Origin: Escherichia whittamii
Lineage (GTDB): Bacteria > Pseudomonadota > Gammaproteobacteria > Enterobacterales > Enterobacteriaceae
Length of the DNA stretch: 64,000 nucleotides
Direction of reading: 5' to 3'
Assembly (NCBI RefSeq): GCF_014836715.1
Contig: NZ_JACSQI010000016.1
Location: forward strand, 29,065-93,064
Positions 9,904-18,604 of this stretch are shown here, one piece after another. The notes below the pieces were generated by a model. It saw only the letters and a program-made list of their open reading frames with translations. It had not been told where the DNA came from and ran no database searches. Both the position numbers and the translations under genes were made by a program. How positions within the stretch are numbered: position 1 is the stretch's first letter; each line of letters starts with the position of its first letter.

Positions 9904-9931
9904 GCCGGATAAAGAAATATCCTTATCCGGC
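9904..9931. terminator. REP-like hairpin between the DUF943 gene and corA
   Basis: A 9-bp perfect stem GCCGGATAA / TTATCCGGC with a 10-nt loop sits between two convergent gene ends. It is a minimal REP-like palindrome that can act on both strands; no long T-run. Confidence 0.65.
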
Positions 9932-9938
9932 ACTAATA

Positions 9939-10889
9939 TTACAACCAGTTCTTCCGCTTAAAGTACAGATACGGTGCCAGACCCGCGAGGATCATAAAGA
10001 TAATCGCGCCTGGGTAGCCGAAACTCCATTTCAGTTCTGGCATAAACTCAAAGTTCATCCCGTAGCTGGAAGCGACCAGTGTTGGCGGCAGGAACACAAC
10101 GGATACCACCGAGAAGATTTTGATGATGCGGTTCTGCTCGATGTTGATAAAGCCCATCGCCGCCTGCATCAGGAAGTTTACCTTCTGGAACAGGGATTCG
10201 TTATGCGGCAGCAGGGATTCGATATCTCGCAGGATTTCACGCGCCTGCTCCAGTTGCCCGCCCGGTAAGCGTGCCTTACGTACCAGGAAGTTAAGCGCGC
10301 GCTGGGTATCCATCAGACACAGGCGAACTTTCCAGCCGATATCTTCCAGTTCCGCCAGCGTGGAGAGCGCCTCGTCGTACTCATCGCCCTGACGCCCTTC
10401 CATAATCACCCGGCTCAGTTGCTCCAGATCGCTGTAGATGTTTTCAATTTCATCCGCCAGCTGTTCGATTTTGGTTTCGAACAGATCCAACAGTAACTCG
10501 TAAGCGTTGCCGTCTACCATCGACTGGCTACGGGCGCGCATACGATACAAACGGAATGCAGGCAGCTCGCGCTCACGCAGAGTAAACAGACGACCATCAC
10601 GGATGGTAAATGCCACAGTGGAGTTGCCAGCATGATCTTCCGCATCTTCAAAGAAGAAGAAGGAGTGAATATGCAGGCCGTCATCGTCTTCAAAGAAACG
10701 CGCCGATGCTTCGATGTCTTCCAGTTCCGGGCGAGTTGCCAGACTCTGGCCAAGTTCAGATTGTACGCGCAGTCGCTCGTCGTCATCCGGTTCGACAAGA
10801 TCAATCCATACTGCATCTACGAGGGGTTGTGACTCTTCGACTTCCAGCCGGGTCAGTCGGTTATTTTCCAGTTGAAATGCGCTCAGCAT
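9939..10889 (-). CDS. corA: Magnesium/cobalt/nickel channel CorA
   Basis: The main constitutive Mg2+ channel of the inner membrane; it also passes Co2+ and Ni2+ and works as a homopentamer. The ATG at 10889 gives the expected 316 aa (an in-frame ATG lies 5 codons upstream). A large acidic cytosolic N-domain carries long helices. Two C-terminal membrane helices follow, the first preceding the family hallmark YGMNF near residue 281, and the protein ends in basic KRKNWL. The leader region upstream is long and contains a short coding frame and hairpin (see 11041-11097). Confidence 0.97.
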   Translation of the reverse strand: MLSAFQLENNRLTRLEVEESQPLVDAVWIDLVEPDDDERLRVQSELGQSLATRPELEDIEASARFFEDDDGLHIHSFFFFEDAEDHAGNSTVAFTIRDGRLFTLRERELPAFRLYRMRARSQSMVDGNAYELLLDLFETKIEQLADEIENIYSDLEQLSRVIMEGRQGDEYDEALSTLAELEDIGWKVRLCLMDTQRALNFLVRKARLPGGQLEQAREILRDIESLLPHNESLFQKVNFLMQAAMGFINIEQNRIIKIFSVVSVVFLPPTLVASSYGMNFEFMPELKWSFGYPGAIIFMILAGLAPYLYFKRKNWL

Positions 10890-11012
10890 GACCGGGACTC
10901 CCAATGCTTAAAATATCGGACAGTTCGGTGGGCACACAGAAACAAATTGGGTTTCAGACCATTAAACAGCCTGACTCAGCGCGACGGGAAAAATTGAGGT
11001 CGCTGACAACCG

Positions 11013-11044
11013 CTAAGGCTATCAGCAAAAAGGGATAGCCTTAG
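11013..11044 (-). promoter_or_regulatory. Hairpin in the corA leader
   Basis: An 11-bp perfect inverted repeat, CTAAGGCTATC / GATAGCCTTAG, with a 10-nt loop lies about 125 bp upstream of corA. On the minus-strand RNA its 5' arm overlaps the stop codon of the short leader frame at 11041-11097, so ribosomes finishing that frame would open it. The regulatory role is inferred from this geometry. Confidence 0.6.
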
Positions 11045-11097
11045 GAGTTGATCCTGGATGACAGGATAATGAGCCAGTATCTACTGGGTGTGTCCAA
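11041..11097 (-). CDS. Short leader peptide frame upstream of corA (corL-like)
   Basis: An 18-codon frame with a TTG start, translating to MDTPSRYWLIILSSRINS, is preceded by GAGGA at 8 bp spacing. It lies in the corA leader and ends inside the hairpin at 11013-11044. In Salmonella the corA leader contains a translated short frame, corL, whose translation controls Rho-dependent termination before corA. Position and arrangement fit, but I identify it only by analogy; the peptide was not compared with Salmonella CorL. Confidence 0.5.
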   Translation of the reverse strand: MDTPSRYWLIILSSRINS

Positions 11098-11258
11098 GGC
11101 GAATGTCCTCTTAGAGTGATCGTGCGCGCATGTTACGCCAGCAAAATTTTGCCGTCAACACGCAACGGAACACCACAGAACAATAGTTGAACTTCGCGCT
11201 TTTTGGTACTCGTCAAGGTCATTAACAGGATAAAAAAATCCCACATCCAGGACCTATA

Positions 11259-12023
11259 ATGGCGCATCGGCTACTCATTGGTAAAGGAATGATCACCTTG
11301 AATCTCAAACGGATTTTTCTCGCCCTCACATTGTTCCCCTGGTTTGCTGTTGCTGCTGATGACTGCGCACTCTCTGATCCGATGCTGACCGTGCAAACGT
11401 ATACCGTTAACCCTCAAACAGAGCAGGTGAAAATGTACTGGCAAAAAGCCAATGGCGAAGCGTGGGGAACGTTACATTCGCTGCTGGCTGATATTAATAG
11501 TCAGGATCAGGTTCAGATGGTGATGAACGGCGGCATCTATGATGAAAACTATGCGCCGCTCGGTTTGTACATCGAAAACGGTCAGCAGAAAGTGGCGTTA
11601 AATCTCGCTTCGGGTGAAGGGAACTTCTTTATCCGTCCTGGCGGCGTGTTTTATGTCGCGGGAGATAAAGTTGCTATCGTTCCGCTGCAAACATTTAAAA
11701 CCAGAGAAAAAATTCAGTTTGCGGTGCAGTCAGGGCCATTATTGTTGGAAAACGGCGTCATTAATCCGCGTATTCTCCCCAACGTCGCCTCGCGCAAAAT
11801 TCGTAATGGAGTAGGGATTAATAAACAAGGGAACGCCGTGTTTTTACTTAGCCAGCAAGCAACAAATTTTTATGATTTTGCCTGCTACGCCAAAGCGAAA
11901 CTGGACGTCGAGCAGCTGCTTTACCTTGATGGCACGATTTCGCATATGTATGTGAAAGGCGGAGCGATTCCCTGGCAACGCTATCCTTTTGTTACCATGA
12001 TTTCCGTCGAGCGGAAAGGTTAG
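11259..12023 (+). CDS. yigE: DUF2233 / phosphodiester glycosidase family protein YigE
   Basis: An exported protein of the NAGPA-like DUF2233 family, with recognisable MNGGIYDENYAPLGLYIENG and SGPLLLENG segments; its substrate in E. coli is unknown. A signal peptide (NLKRIFLALTLFPWFAVAA) lies near the start. The ATG at 11259 gives 254 aa, but the signal peptide would be better placed from the TTG at 11298, which has AGGA 9 bp upstream, so the real start may be 13 codons later. It is divergent from corA and converges on uvrD across a BIME. Confidence 0.88.
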   Translation: MAHRLLIGKGMITLNLKRIFLALTLFPWFAVAADDCALSDPMLTVQTYTVNPQTEQVKMYWQKANGEAWGTLHSLLADINSQDQVQMVMNGGIYDENYAPLGLYIENGQQKVALNLASGEGNFFIRPGGVFYVAGDKVAIVPLQTFKTREKIQFAVQSGPLLLENGVINPRILPNVASRKIRNGVGINKQGNAVFLLSQQATNFYDFACYAKAKLDVEQLLYLDGTISHMYVKGGAIPWQRYPFVTMISVERKG

Positions 12024-12046
12024 AACGATAGTTTTGTGTCACTGAA

Positions 12047-12150
12047 TGCCGGATGCAGCGTAAACGCCTTATCCGGCCTACATGACGTTGCAATTTATTG
12101 AATCTGCATGATTTTGTAGGCCGTATAAGGTACGCAGCACCGCATCCGGA
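12047..12150. repeat. BIME between yigE and uvrD
   Basis: Two REP units in opposite orientation, TGCCGGATGCAGCG...CTTATCCGGCC and TGTAGGCCGTATAAGG...CGCATCCGGA, are joined by an AT-rich linker containing GCAATTTATTGAATCTGCA. The element lies between two convergent genes. Confidence 0.9.
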
Positions 12151-12158
12151 AACGTAAA

Positions 12159-14321
12159 TTACACCGTCTCCAGCCGGGCGTAAGCTGCCACCAGCCATTT
12201 AATGCCCTGGCCCTGGAACGCCACCTGCAAGCGACTATGTTCGCCGCAGCCTTCCATATTGACGATAGTCCCTTCGCCAAACTTGGCATGGCGCACGCGC
12301 TGACCGAGTTTGTAACCGCTGTCGTTCTCAACCATCGGCGTACCCATACGCTGATGGCTGACCGGGCGGCTTACCGTAGCGCGCAGACGCACTTCTTCCA
12401 CACACTCTTCCGGCAGCTCGCCAATAAAGCGCGACGGGCGATGGTAAACCTCTTTGCCATACAGACGGCGGGTTTCCGCGTAGGTCAGCGTCAGTTTCTG
12501 CATCGCGCGGGTTACGCCAACGTAGGCCAGACGGCGTTCTTCTTCCAGACGTCCACCTTCATCCAGCGACATCTGGCTTGGGAACATGCCCTCTTCCATA
12601 CCGACAATAAACACCTGCGGGAATTCCAGACCTTTCGCCGAGTGTAGGGTCATCAACTGCACCGCGTCCTGCCAGGTATCCGCCTGCCCTTCGCCCGCTT
12701 CCAGCGCCGCGTGGGAGAGGAACGCCTGCAGCGGCATTAAATCTTCGTCTTCTTCGTTGTAGCTGAACTGGCGCGTTGCCGTCACCAGTTCCTCTAAGTT
12801 TTCGATACGCGTCTGGCCTTTTTCGCCCTTCTCCTGCTCGTACATAGTGCGCAGGCCGGAGTCTTTAATTACCCGGTCAGTCTGTACATGCAGCGGCATA
12901 TCGGCAGTTTCTTGCGCTAAGGCGTCGATTAATTCCATAAATCGCTGCAAGGCGCTGGCAGCACGTCCGGCGAGCGCTTTTTCCTGCAACAGTTCACGGC
13001 ACGCCTGCCACAGTGTTAACTGGCGATCGCGCGACGTCTGACGCACCACGTCCAGCGTCCGATCACCAATACCCCGCGTTGGCGTATTGACCACGCGCTC
13101 AAATGCCGCGTCGTCGTTGCGGTTGGCAATCAGGCGCAGATAAGAGAGCGCATCTTTGATTTCCTGACGTTCGAAGAAGCGCATCCCGCCATAAATACGA
13201 TACGGCATACTGGCCTGCAACAGCGCTTCTTCCAGCACGCGCGACTGGGCGTTGCTGCGGTAAAGAATGGCGCACTCGGCAAGCGCTCCGCCGTTGTCCT
13301 GCCAGGTTTTGATGCGGTTAACCACAAAACGCGCTTCGTCGAGTTCGTTAAAAGCGCAATAGAGGGAAATCGGCTCACCGTCCGCGCCATCGGTCCACAG
13401 TTTTTTACCCAGACGTCCGTTATTGTTTTCAATCAGGGCGTTCGCGGCGCTCAGAATGTTGCTGGTAGAGCGGTAGTTCTGCTCCAGACGGATAGTTTCG
13501 GCACCGGGGAAATCATTGAGGAAACGCTGAATATTCTCCACCTGCGCCCCGCGCCAGCCGTAGATTGACTGGTCGTCATCGCCAACGATCATCACTTTGC
13601 CAGTGTCACCTGCCAGCAGACGGATCCACGCGTACTGAATGTTGTTGGTATCCTGGAATTCGTCCACCAGGATGTTGGTAAAACGCTCGCGGTAGTGTTG
13701 CAGAATATGCGGCTTGTTAAGCCACAGTTCGTGGGCGCGCAGCAGTAGCTCTGCGAAGTCCACCAGCCCTGCACGGTCACACGCTTCCTGATACGCCTGA
13801 TACACCTTCTGCCAGGTCTGCTCCACCGGGTTACCGTAACTCTGAATATGATGCGGACGCAGGCCTTCATCTTTCTGGCTGTTGATGTACCACATTGCCT
13901 GGCGCGGTGGCCACTGCTTCTCGTCGAGGTTCATCGCCTTGATCAAACGCTTAAGCAGGCGCAGTTGGTCTTCACTATCAAGAATTTGGAAATCCTGCGG
14001 CAGGTTGGCGTCCATATGGTGCGCACGCAGCAGGCGATGCGCCAGCCCGTGGAAAGTACCGACCCACATGCCGCCCTGACTGGTGCCCATCAGTTGCCCG
14101 ATACGATGGCGCATCTCCGCCGCCGCTTTGTTGGTAAACGTCACCGCCATAATCGAGTACGGCGAGCAGTTTTCCACGCTCATCAGCCAGGCGATACGAT
14201 GCACAAGAACGCGCGTCTTACCACTGCCCGCGCCCGCCAGCACCAGGAGGTTGCTGCGTGGCGCGGCCACCGCTTCGCGCTGTTTGTCATTAAGGCTTTC
14301 GAGCAGGTAAGAAACGTCCAT
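12159..14321 (-). CDS. uvrD: DNA helicase II UvrD
   Basis: Superfamily 1A 3'-5' helicase that acts after incision in nucleotide excision repair and mismatch repair and dismantles RecA filaments. The ATG at 14321 gives the expected 720 aa. AGAGSGKT (residues 29-36) is the Walker A motif; later motifs include [36 protein letters not shown] and VGVTRAM. The C-terminal 60 residues (YKLGQRVRHAKFGEGT) form the tudor-like RNA polymerase-binding domain. A LexA box lies about 60 bp upstream, so it is SOS-induced. Confidence 0.98.
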   Translation of the reverse strand: MDVSYLLESLNDKQREAVAAPRSNLLVLAGAGSGKTRVLVHRIAWLMSVENCSPYSIMAVTFTNKAAAEMRHRIGQLMGTSQGGMWVGTFHGLAHRLLRAHHMDANLPQDFQILDSEDQLRLLKRLIKAMNLDEKQWPPRQAMWYINSQKDEGLRPHHIQSYGNPVEQTWQKVYQAYQEACDRAGLVDFAELLLRAHELWLNKPHILQHYRERFTNILVDEFQDTNNIQYAWIRLLAGDTGKVMIVGDDDQSIYGWRGAQVENIQRFLNDFPGAETIRLEQNYRSTSNILSAANALIENNNGRLGKKLWTDGADGEPISLYCAFNELDEARFVVNRIKTWQDNGGALAECAILYRSNAQSRVLEEALLQASMPYRIYGGMRFFERQEIKDALSYLRLIANRNDDAAFERVVNTPTRGIGDRTLDVVRQTSRDRQLTLWQACRELLQEKALAGRAASALQRFMELIDALAQETADMPLHVQTDRVIKDSGLRTMYEQEKGEKGQTRIENLEELVTATRQFSYNEEDEDLMPLQAFLSHAALEAGEGQADTWQDAVQLMTLHSAKGLEFPQVFIVGMEEGMFPSQMSLDEGGRLEEERRLAYVGVTRAMQKLTLTYAETRRLYGKEVYHRPSRFIGELPEECVEEVRLRATVSRPVSHQRMGTPMVENDSGYKLGQRVRHAKFGEGTIVNMEGCGEHSRLQVAFQGQGIKWLVAAYARLETV

Positions 14322-14379
14322 TGGCACCGCCGCGTAAAAATAGGTTGGGCGGAGAAGCGCAACGCCCTCCACCAAAAAG

Positions 14380-14395
14380 CTGGGTATATATACAG
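14380..14395 (-). promoter_or_regulatory. LexA (SOS) box of uvrD
   Basis: On the minus strand CTGTATATATACCCAG matches the CTGT-N8-ACAG SOS consensus except in the right half. It lies about 60 bp upstream of the uvrD ATG and is the known uvrD operator. Confidence 0.93.
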
Positions 14396-14404
14396 ATTTG
14401 CTGA

Positions 14405-15121
14405 TTATATCAGCGAGGTCAGAGATGCCAACCGGGAAATTTCCAGATGCGGGAGTAAACGGCTGTCCCAGGTTTGCATCAGACAGCTATTTTCCGGTCT
14501 GATCCAACAGGCCTGCATTCCGCTGCGAATTGCCCCGCCAACGTCGGTGGTGAGATCGTCCCCAACATGTAAGATCTCGCCGATCGGTACGTTGAGTTTT
14601 TCCGCCGCCAGAAAGTACATATCGCTGAACGGTTTCGAGCGTCCGTGCGGGCCAGCGCGCAGCACAAACTCAAAGTAGTCGCCCAGGCCAAAAAGTTCCG
14701 GCTGTGCGTTGCCGTTGGTGATCGCCACCAGCGGCCATTTCTTCGCCAGTTGCTTTAAGGTGTCGTGCGTTTGCTGCGGGACGTCGATCCGACTGCGCCA
14801 TTTGGCAAAGTTGATCATCGCCGCGTGTGCACCTGCACTGGCTTCTTCGGCACTCAGCCCAGCGTCGAGCATCGCTTGTTCAATCGAGCGAAAACGCCAG
14901 CGCGTCACGTCGTGATAAATCTCGGGTTCCGCTTCCCGTACCGCCTGACGCAGGCGTTGCAGATCTTCATTCTGGAAGCTGCGCAGCGCCGGATGATAAT
15001 TTTGCACAAAAGTCAGCGCCTCCCGCTCGGTGCGCAAAATCACCGGACGGTTATCGTAAAGGGTATCATCCAGGTCAAAGGTGAGCGCCGAGATGCGCCC
15101 CAAAGGCCGGTAAAAACGCAT
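14405..15121 (-). CDS. yigB: HAD phosphatase YigB (5-amino-6-(5-phosphoribitylamino)uracil phosphatase)
   Basis: A 238-aa haloacid-dehalogenase phosphatase that can dephosphorylate the riboflavin intermediate ARPP and FMN. The nucleophile motif [11 protein letters not shown] is near residues 14-24; ITNGN and the [11 protein letters not shown]g-binding motif follow. It is the last gene of the lptM-dapF-yigA-xerC-yigB run. Its ATG overlaps the xerC stop by one base, indicating translational coupling. Confidence 0.95.
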   Translation of the reverse strand: MRFYRPLGRISALTFDLDDTLYDNRPVILRTEREALTFVQNYHPALRSFQNEDLQRLRQAVREAEPEIYHDVTRWRFRSIEQAMLDAGLSAEEASAGAHAAMINFAKWRSRIDVPQQTHDTLKQLAKKWPLVAITNGNAQPELFGLGDYFEFVLRAGPHGRSKPFSDMYFLAAEKLNVPIGEILHVGDDLTTDVGGAIRSGMQACWIRPENSCLMQTWDSRLLPHLEISRLASLTSLI

Positions 15122-16017
15122 TATTTCCCCCGTTTGGCGCGTGGATGCGCCGCATCGTACACCGAGGCAAGGTGTTGAAAATCAAGATGAGTATAGATTT
15201 GCGTGGTGGAGAGGTTGGCATGACCTAACAGTTCCTGCACACCACGAAGATCGCCGCTCGACTCCAGCATATGGGTAGCGAACGAGTGACGTAATTTATG
15301 CGGGTGAACGTGGTTATTCAGCCCTTGTTTTATGCCCCATTCTGCAAAGCGTTTCTGTACATTACGCGCGGAGATACGCTTGCCCAGTTTCGACAGGAAA
15401 AGCGCGTCGTCTTCGCTACCAAACAGGTCGCGCAAATCAAGCCAGTGCTCAATCCATGCCACGGCATTACGACCAATCGGCAGGCGGCGCTCTTTGCTGC
15501 CTTTCCCCATTACCCACACTTCGCCGGACTCCAGGTCAAGGTGTTTGATATCGAGCCCCACCAGTTCGGAAAGACGCAGACCCGCACCGTACATCACTTC
15601 CAGCATCGCCCGGTCGCGCACGGCGAGGGGATCGTTGATATCAATATCCAATAGGCGATTCATATCATCGACGTCGATATTTTTCGGCAGATGACGCGGC
15701 GCTTTCGGTGCCGCAACACCTTTTGCCGGGTTAGCTTTGAGTTCGTTCTGGCTGACCAGCCAGTCAAAAAAGCTACGTAGCGCGGAGAGGCGTAATGCAA
15801 GGCTTGCCGCGCCCAGCCCTTTACGGCGACTGCGTACAGCAAAATTGCGCACCATCGTCACATCACATTGCTGCCAGCTTTGCAGGCCGTTTTCGCTGGC
15901 AAAATTGATGATCGCCTCAAGCTGGCGCTGGTAGTTAAGCAGGGTTATCGGACTAAGCTGCCGCTCCACGCTCAGATAGCGTAGGTAGCGTTCCACATCG
16001 GTATGTAAATCGGTCAT
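15121..16017 (-). CDS. xerC: Site-specific tyrosine recombinase XerC
   Basis: Works with XerD and FtsK to resolve chromosome dimers at dif, and resolves plasmid dimers at cer-type sites. It has 298 aa with the complete catalytic set visible: Arg148, Lys172, His240, Arg243, His266 and nucleophile Tyr275 (TTQIYTHLD). The N-terminal SAM-like domain covers about residues 1-95. The ATG overlaps the yigA stop by 4 bp and the stop overlaps yigB by 1 bp. Confidence 0.98.
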   Translation of the reverse strand: MTDLHTDVERYLRYLSVERQLSPITLLNYQRQLEAIINFASENGLQSWQQCDVTMVRNFAVRSRRKGLGAASLALRLSALRSFFDWLVSQNELKANPAKGVAAPKAPRHLPKNIDVDDMNRLLDIDINDPLAVRDRAMLEVMYGAGLRLSELVGLDIKHLDLESGEVWVMGKGSKERRLPIGRNAVAWIEHWLDLRDLFGSEDDALFLSKLGKRISARNVQKRFAEWGIKQGLNNHVHPHKLRHSFATHMLESSGDLRGVQELLGHANLSTTQIYTHLDFQHLASVYDAAHPRAKRGK

Positions 16018-16721
16018 ACGCGTTCAATCCAACGTTCCAGAAGCTCCGGCAACATCAGTGCAATTTCATCAAGTAACTGCGTTCCCTGTCCTTGTTGATA
16101 GTGATTGACATCGCGGCTGGTGAACAGCACCACGCCTAAATCAGCATCGCTTCCCAGCATCGACATCGCCACCGATCCCACCGCTTTCGCTTCCGGTAAC
16201 ACCACCAGCAACTCCGGCCCGTTAAGCGGCCCCAGATAATGCTGCTCCTGGCCCAGACGCTGAATACGCAGTGGTTCGAAAGCCTGACGGTTTAATGCCA
16301 GATGAGTATGGTTCGACGGCGCACCTAAGCGCCAGCGATCCGGAAACAGGCGCACACTCGCGCCCGCCAACCCTAAATCACGCGCCCAGCGATGAAAACG
16401 CATCAGCATATCGTCGAGACTGCTGGCGGCAGTAAGAGTGCGCTGCAAGTAGAGCAAGCGATAAAACAGACCTTCGTTAGCGATAGCCTGTTCCATCAAC
16501 AGCGACATGTTCTCTTCCAGAACATGAATATGGTTACGCGCGCGAGCCATATGCCACTCGACCAGCGAAACGGTACCACGTACCGGATGCGGCACACGTA
16601 TCGCTTCAACTGCGCGCGCATTGCGGATAAAAAACTCAGGATTTTTAATCAGATAATCGACAACCGCCCGGTCATCAAGCTCCGTGAGTGTTTCCTGCAG
16701 TTCTTCCCCTGGTTGCTTCAT
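16014..16721 (-). CDS. yigA: DUF484 family protein YigA
   Basis: A 235-aa conserved protein with a GAF-like DUF484 domain; function unknown. The N-terminal segment [15 protein letters not shown] and the following basic helical stretch are characteristic. It is embedded between dapF and xerC with 4-bp overlaps on both sides, an order conserved in many gammaproteobacteria. Confidence 0.93.
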   Translation of the reverse strand: MKQPGEELQETLTELDDRAVVDYLIKNPEFFIRNARAVEAIRVPHPVRGTVSLVEWHMARARNHIHVLEENMSLLMEQAIANEGLFYRLLYLQRTLTAASSLDDMLMRFHRWARDLGLAGASVRLFPDRWRLGAPSNHTHLALNRQAFEPLRIQRLGQEQHYLGPLNGPELLVVLPEAKAVGSVAMSMLGSDADLGVVLFTSRDVNHYQQGQGTQLLDEIALMLPELLERWIERV

Positions 16722-17542
16722 AGATGAATAAATCCGTCGTAGACATGTACCGCCGGCCCCGTCATATATAACGGGTGACCCGGGCCTTTCCAGGCGATAT
16801 CAAGACGACCGCCGGGGAGTTCCACGCGGACTTCTTCGGCCAGCAAACCTTGCAGAATCCCTACCGCCACCGCCGCACACGCGCCGCTGCCGCAGGCCTG
16901 GGTTTCTCCTGCCCCACGCTCATAAACGCGTAAACGAATATGCTCGCGCTTAACCACCTGCATGAAACCGATATTAGCGCGTTCCGGAAAACGTTCGTGA
17001 CTTTCCAGAACTGGGCCCAATGTTTCTACCGCGGCGGTATCGACATCATCGACCTGAATCACGCAGTGCGGATTTCCCATCGACACCACGCCGCATAAGA
17101 TTGTCTGCTCGGCGGCGCGCATAATATAGGTCTTTTCCGCTTTGTTAGCGCGAAACGGCACGGCGGAAGGTTCGAAGTTAGGTTCACCCATATTGACCCG
17201 CACCAGATCGTCATCGGTAACGGTCAGCACCATCCGACCATTGGCAGTGCTGACGCGAATATCGCGCTTATTGGTCAGCCCTTTCAGGCGCACAAAACGG
17301 GCAAAGCAGCGTGCACCGTTGCCGCACTGCGCCACTTCACTACCATCAGCATTGAAAATGCGATAGTGGAAATCCAGCTCAGGATCGTAAGGCGGTTCGA
17401 CCACCAACAGCTGATCAAAACCCACACCCAGGTGCCGATCCGCCAGGCGACGAATCAGATCCGGAGAAAAAAAGACATTCTGCGTTACCGCGTCGACGAC
17501 CATAAAATCGTTGCCAAGGCCATGCATTTTCGAGAACTGCAT
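16718..17542 (-). CDS. dapF: Diaminopimelate epimerase
   Basis: Cofactor-free epimerase that converts LL- to meso-diaminopimelate for lysine and peptidoglycan synthesis. The 274 aa match K-12 length. The catalytic cysteines appear as Cys73 in AQCGNGARC and Cys217 in QACGSGAC. It follows lptM by 36 bp and overlaps yigA by 4 bp. Confidence 0.98.
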   Translation of the reverse strand: MQFSKMHGLGNDFMVVDAVTQNVFFSPDLIRRLADRHLGVGFDQLLVVEPPYDPELDFHYRIFNADGSEVAQCGNGARCFARFVRLKGLTNKRDIRVSTANGRMVLTVTDDDLVRVNMGEPNFEPSAVPFRANKAEKTYIMRAAEQTILCGVVSMGNPHCVIQVDDVDTAAVETLGPVLESHERFPERANIGFMQVVKREHIRLRVYERGAGETQACGSGACAAVAVGILQGLLAEEVRVELPGGRLDIAWKGPGHPLYMTGPAVHVYDGFIHL

Positions 17543-17578
17543 TATCTACTCCATTCACGCGGGTACAGAAACTGACTT

Positions 17579-17782
17579 TTAGTAATTCACCTGAGATGGG
17601 CCATCGCCAGTGGCGCGGTCGTTTTTATCCGGCAACGTGGATTGTGTTTGCGTCTCTACCGGTTTGGTCGGCGGTGGCGCGTTTTTATCTGCGGGCGGGA
17701 AATAGAGCGGACCTTTCAGACCGCAGCCCGTCAGGCTGAAAAGAGTAAGTAATACAGTGAGTGCCTTAAACACGTTTTTCAT
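17579..17782 (-). CDS. lptM: LPS-assembly lipoprotein LptM (YifL)
   Basis: A 67-aa lipoprotein with signal MKNVFKALTVLLTLFSLTG and lipobox LTGC (Cys20), followed by GLKGPLYFPP and a Pro-rich disordered tail. LptM assists oxidative maturation of the LptDE translocon. It is the first gene of the dapF-xerC run. It was called yifL before its function was found; the segment after the lipobox is the conserved part. Confidence 0.93.
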   Translation of the reverse strand: MKNVFKALTVLLTLFSLTGCGLKGPLYFPPADKNAPPPTKPVETQTQSTLPDKNDRATGDGPSQVNY

Positions 17783-18244
17783 TATGGATTGCCTGTAAAG
17801 TTCATCGCTTTCTGCTTTCTATCATCGCAGGAGAAGATGTAAAAGCAAGCGTTTAGCGACTCTTTATGAAGTCTGAAAAGTGAGGAATTGCTGCGAGTAT
17901 AACGCTTACACGTGGGGATTTATGTTTTGCTGGTAGTTTCGTGATCGGCACCTCGCGCCAGGATGGCTTTATGCACTATCGCAATGTGGTTTGTTTGTTG
18001 TCTTTTTTAGTTCCGTCAGCGTGAGGATGCTCGCTCGGTGAACCTGATCATAATGTTTACCTGAAACAGGGAAAGGCGTGGTGTACCTGCGCCCTAATGA
18101 AGAGACAAATCTTTCGCTATACAGAGATATTATTATTCCAGTGACGGATGAATCGTGCCGGAACGCAGCCGCAGAGGTGCAAACTTTGAAGCCCTGACCC
18201 CATGCCGCTATACTGCCGCCATCACTTAAAAACAGGATACAACA
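17783..18244. other. Intergenic region lptM/cyaY (462 bp)
   Basis: Divergent spacer holding the promoters of lptM (leftward) and cyaY (rightward). AT-rich tracts occur on the lptM side. A 103-codon open frame on the minus strand crosses into cyaY but has no family features or good ribosome site. I see no repeat, tRNA or clear terminator. Confidence 0.6.
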
Positions 18245-18565
18245 ATGAACGACAGTGAATTTCATCGCCTGGCTGACCAACTGTGGCTAACCATTGAAGA
18301 ACACCTGGACGACTGGGATGGCGACAGCGATATCGACTGCGAAATCAACGGCGGCGTGCTGACCATTACCTTTGAAAACGGCAGCAAAATCATTATCAAC
18401 CGTCAGGAACCACTGCACCAGGTGTGGCTGGCGACCAAACAGGGCGGCTACCATTTTGACCTGAAAGGCGATGAGTGGATTTGCGATCGCAGCGGCGAAA
18501 CCTTCTGGGATTTGCTGGAACAGGCGGCAACGCAGCAGGCGGGGGAAACAGTCAGTTTCCGCTAA
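18245..18565 (+). CDS. cyaY: Frataxin homologue CyaY
   Basis: A 106-aa iron-binding frataxin that regulates IscS-driven Fe-S cluster assembly. The acidic first helix (residues 15-35, with [12 protein letters not shown]) forms the iron/IscS surface, and the beta-sheet core includes [19 protein letters not shown], running into [11 protein letters not shown]. It converges with cyaA, hence its name, with a REP-like palindrome between. Confidence 0.97.
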
Positions 18566-18572
18566 GATTGCA

Positions 18573-18598
18573 TGCCGGATAAGCCTCGCTTTCCGGCA
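18573..18598. repeat. REP-like palindrome between cyaY and cyaA
   Basis: A TGCCGGATAAGC...TTTCCGGCA palindrome, a shortened REP unit, lies between convergent gene ends. Confidence 0.65.
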
Positions 18599-18604
18599 CA
18601 TTCA

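Noticed and set aside
17969..18280. 103-codon open frame on the minus strand between lptM and cyaY
   Set aside because: It runs into cyaY, has no ribosome site or recognisable domain, and its composition is like that of chance frames.
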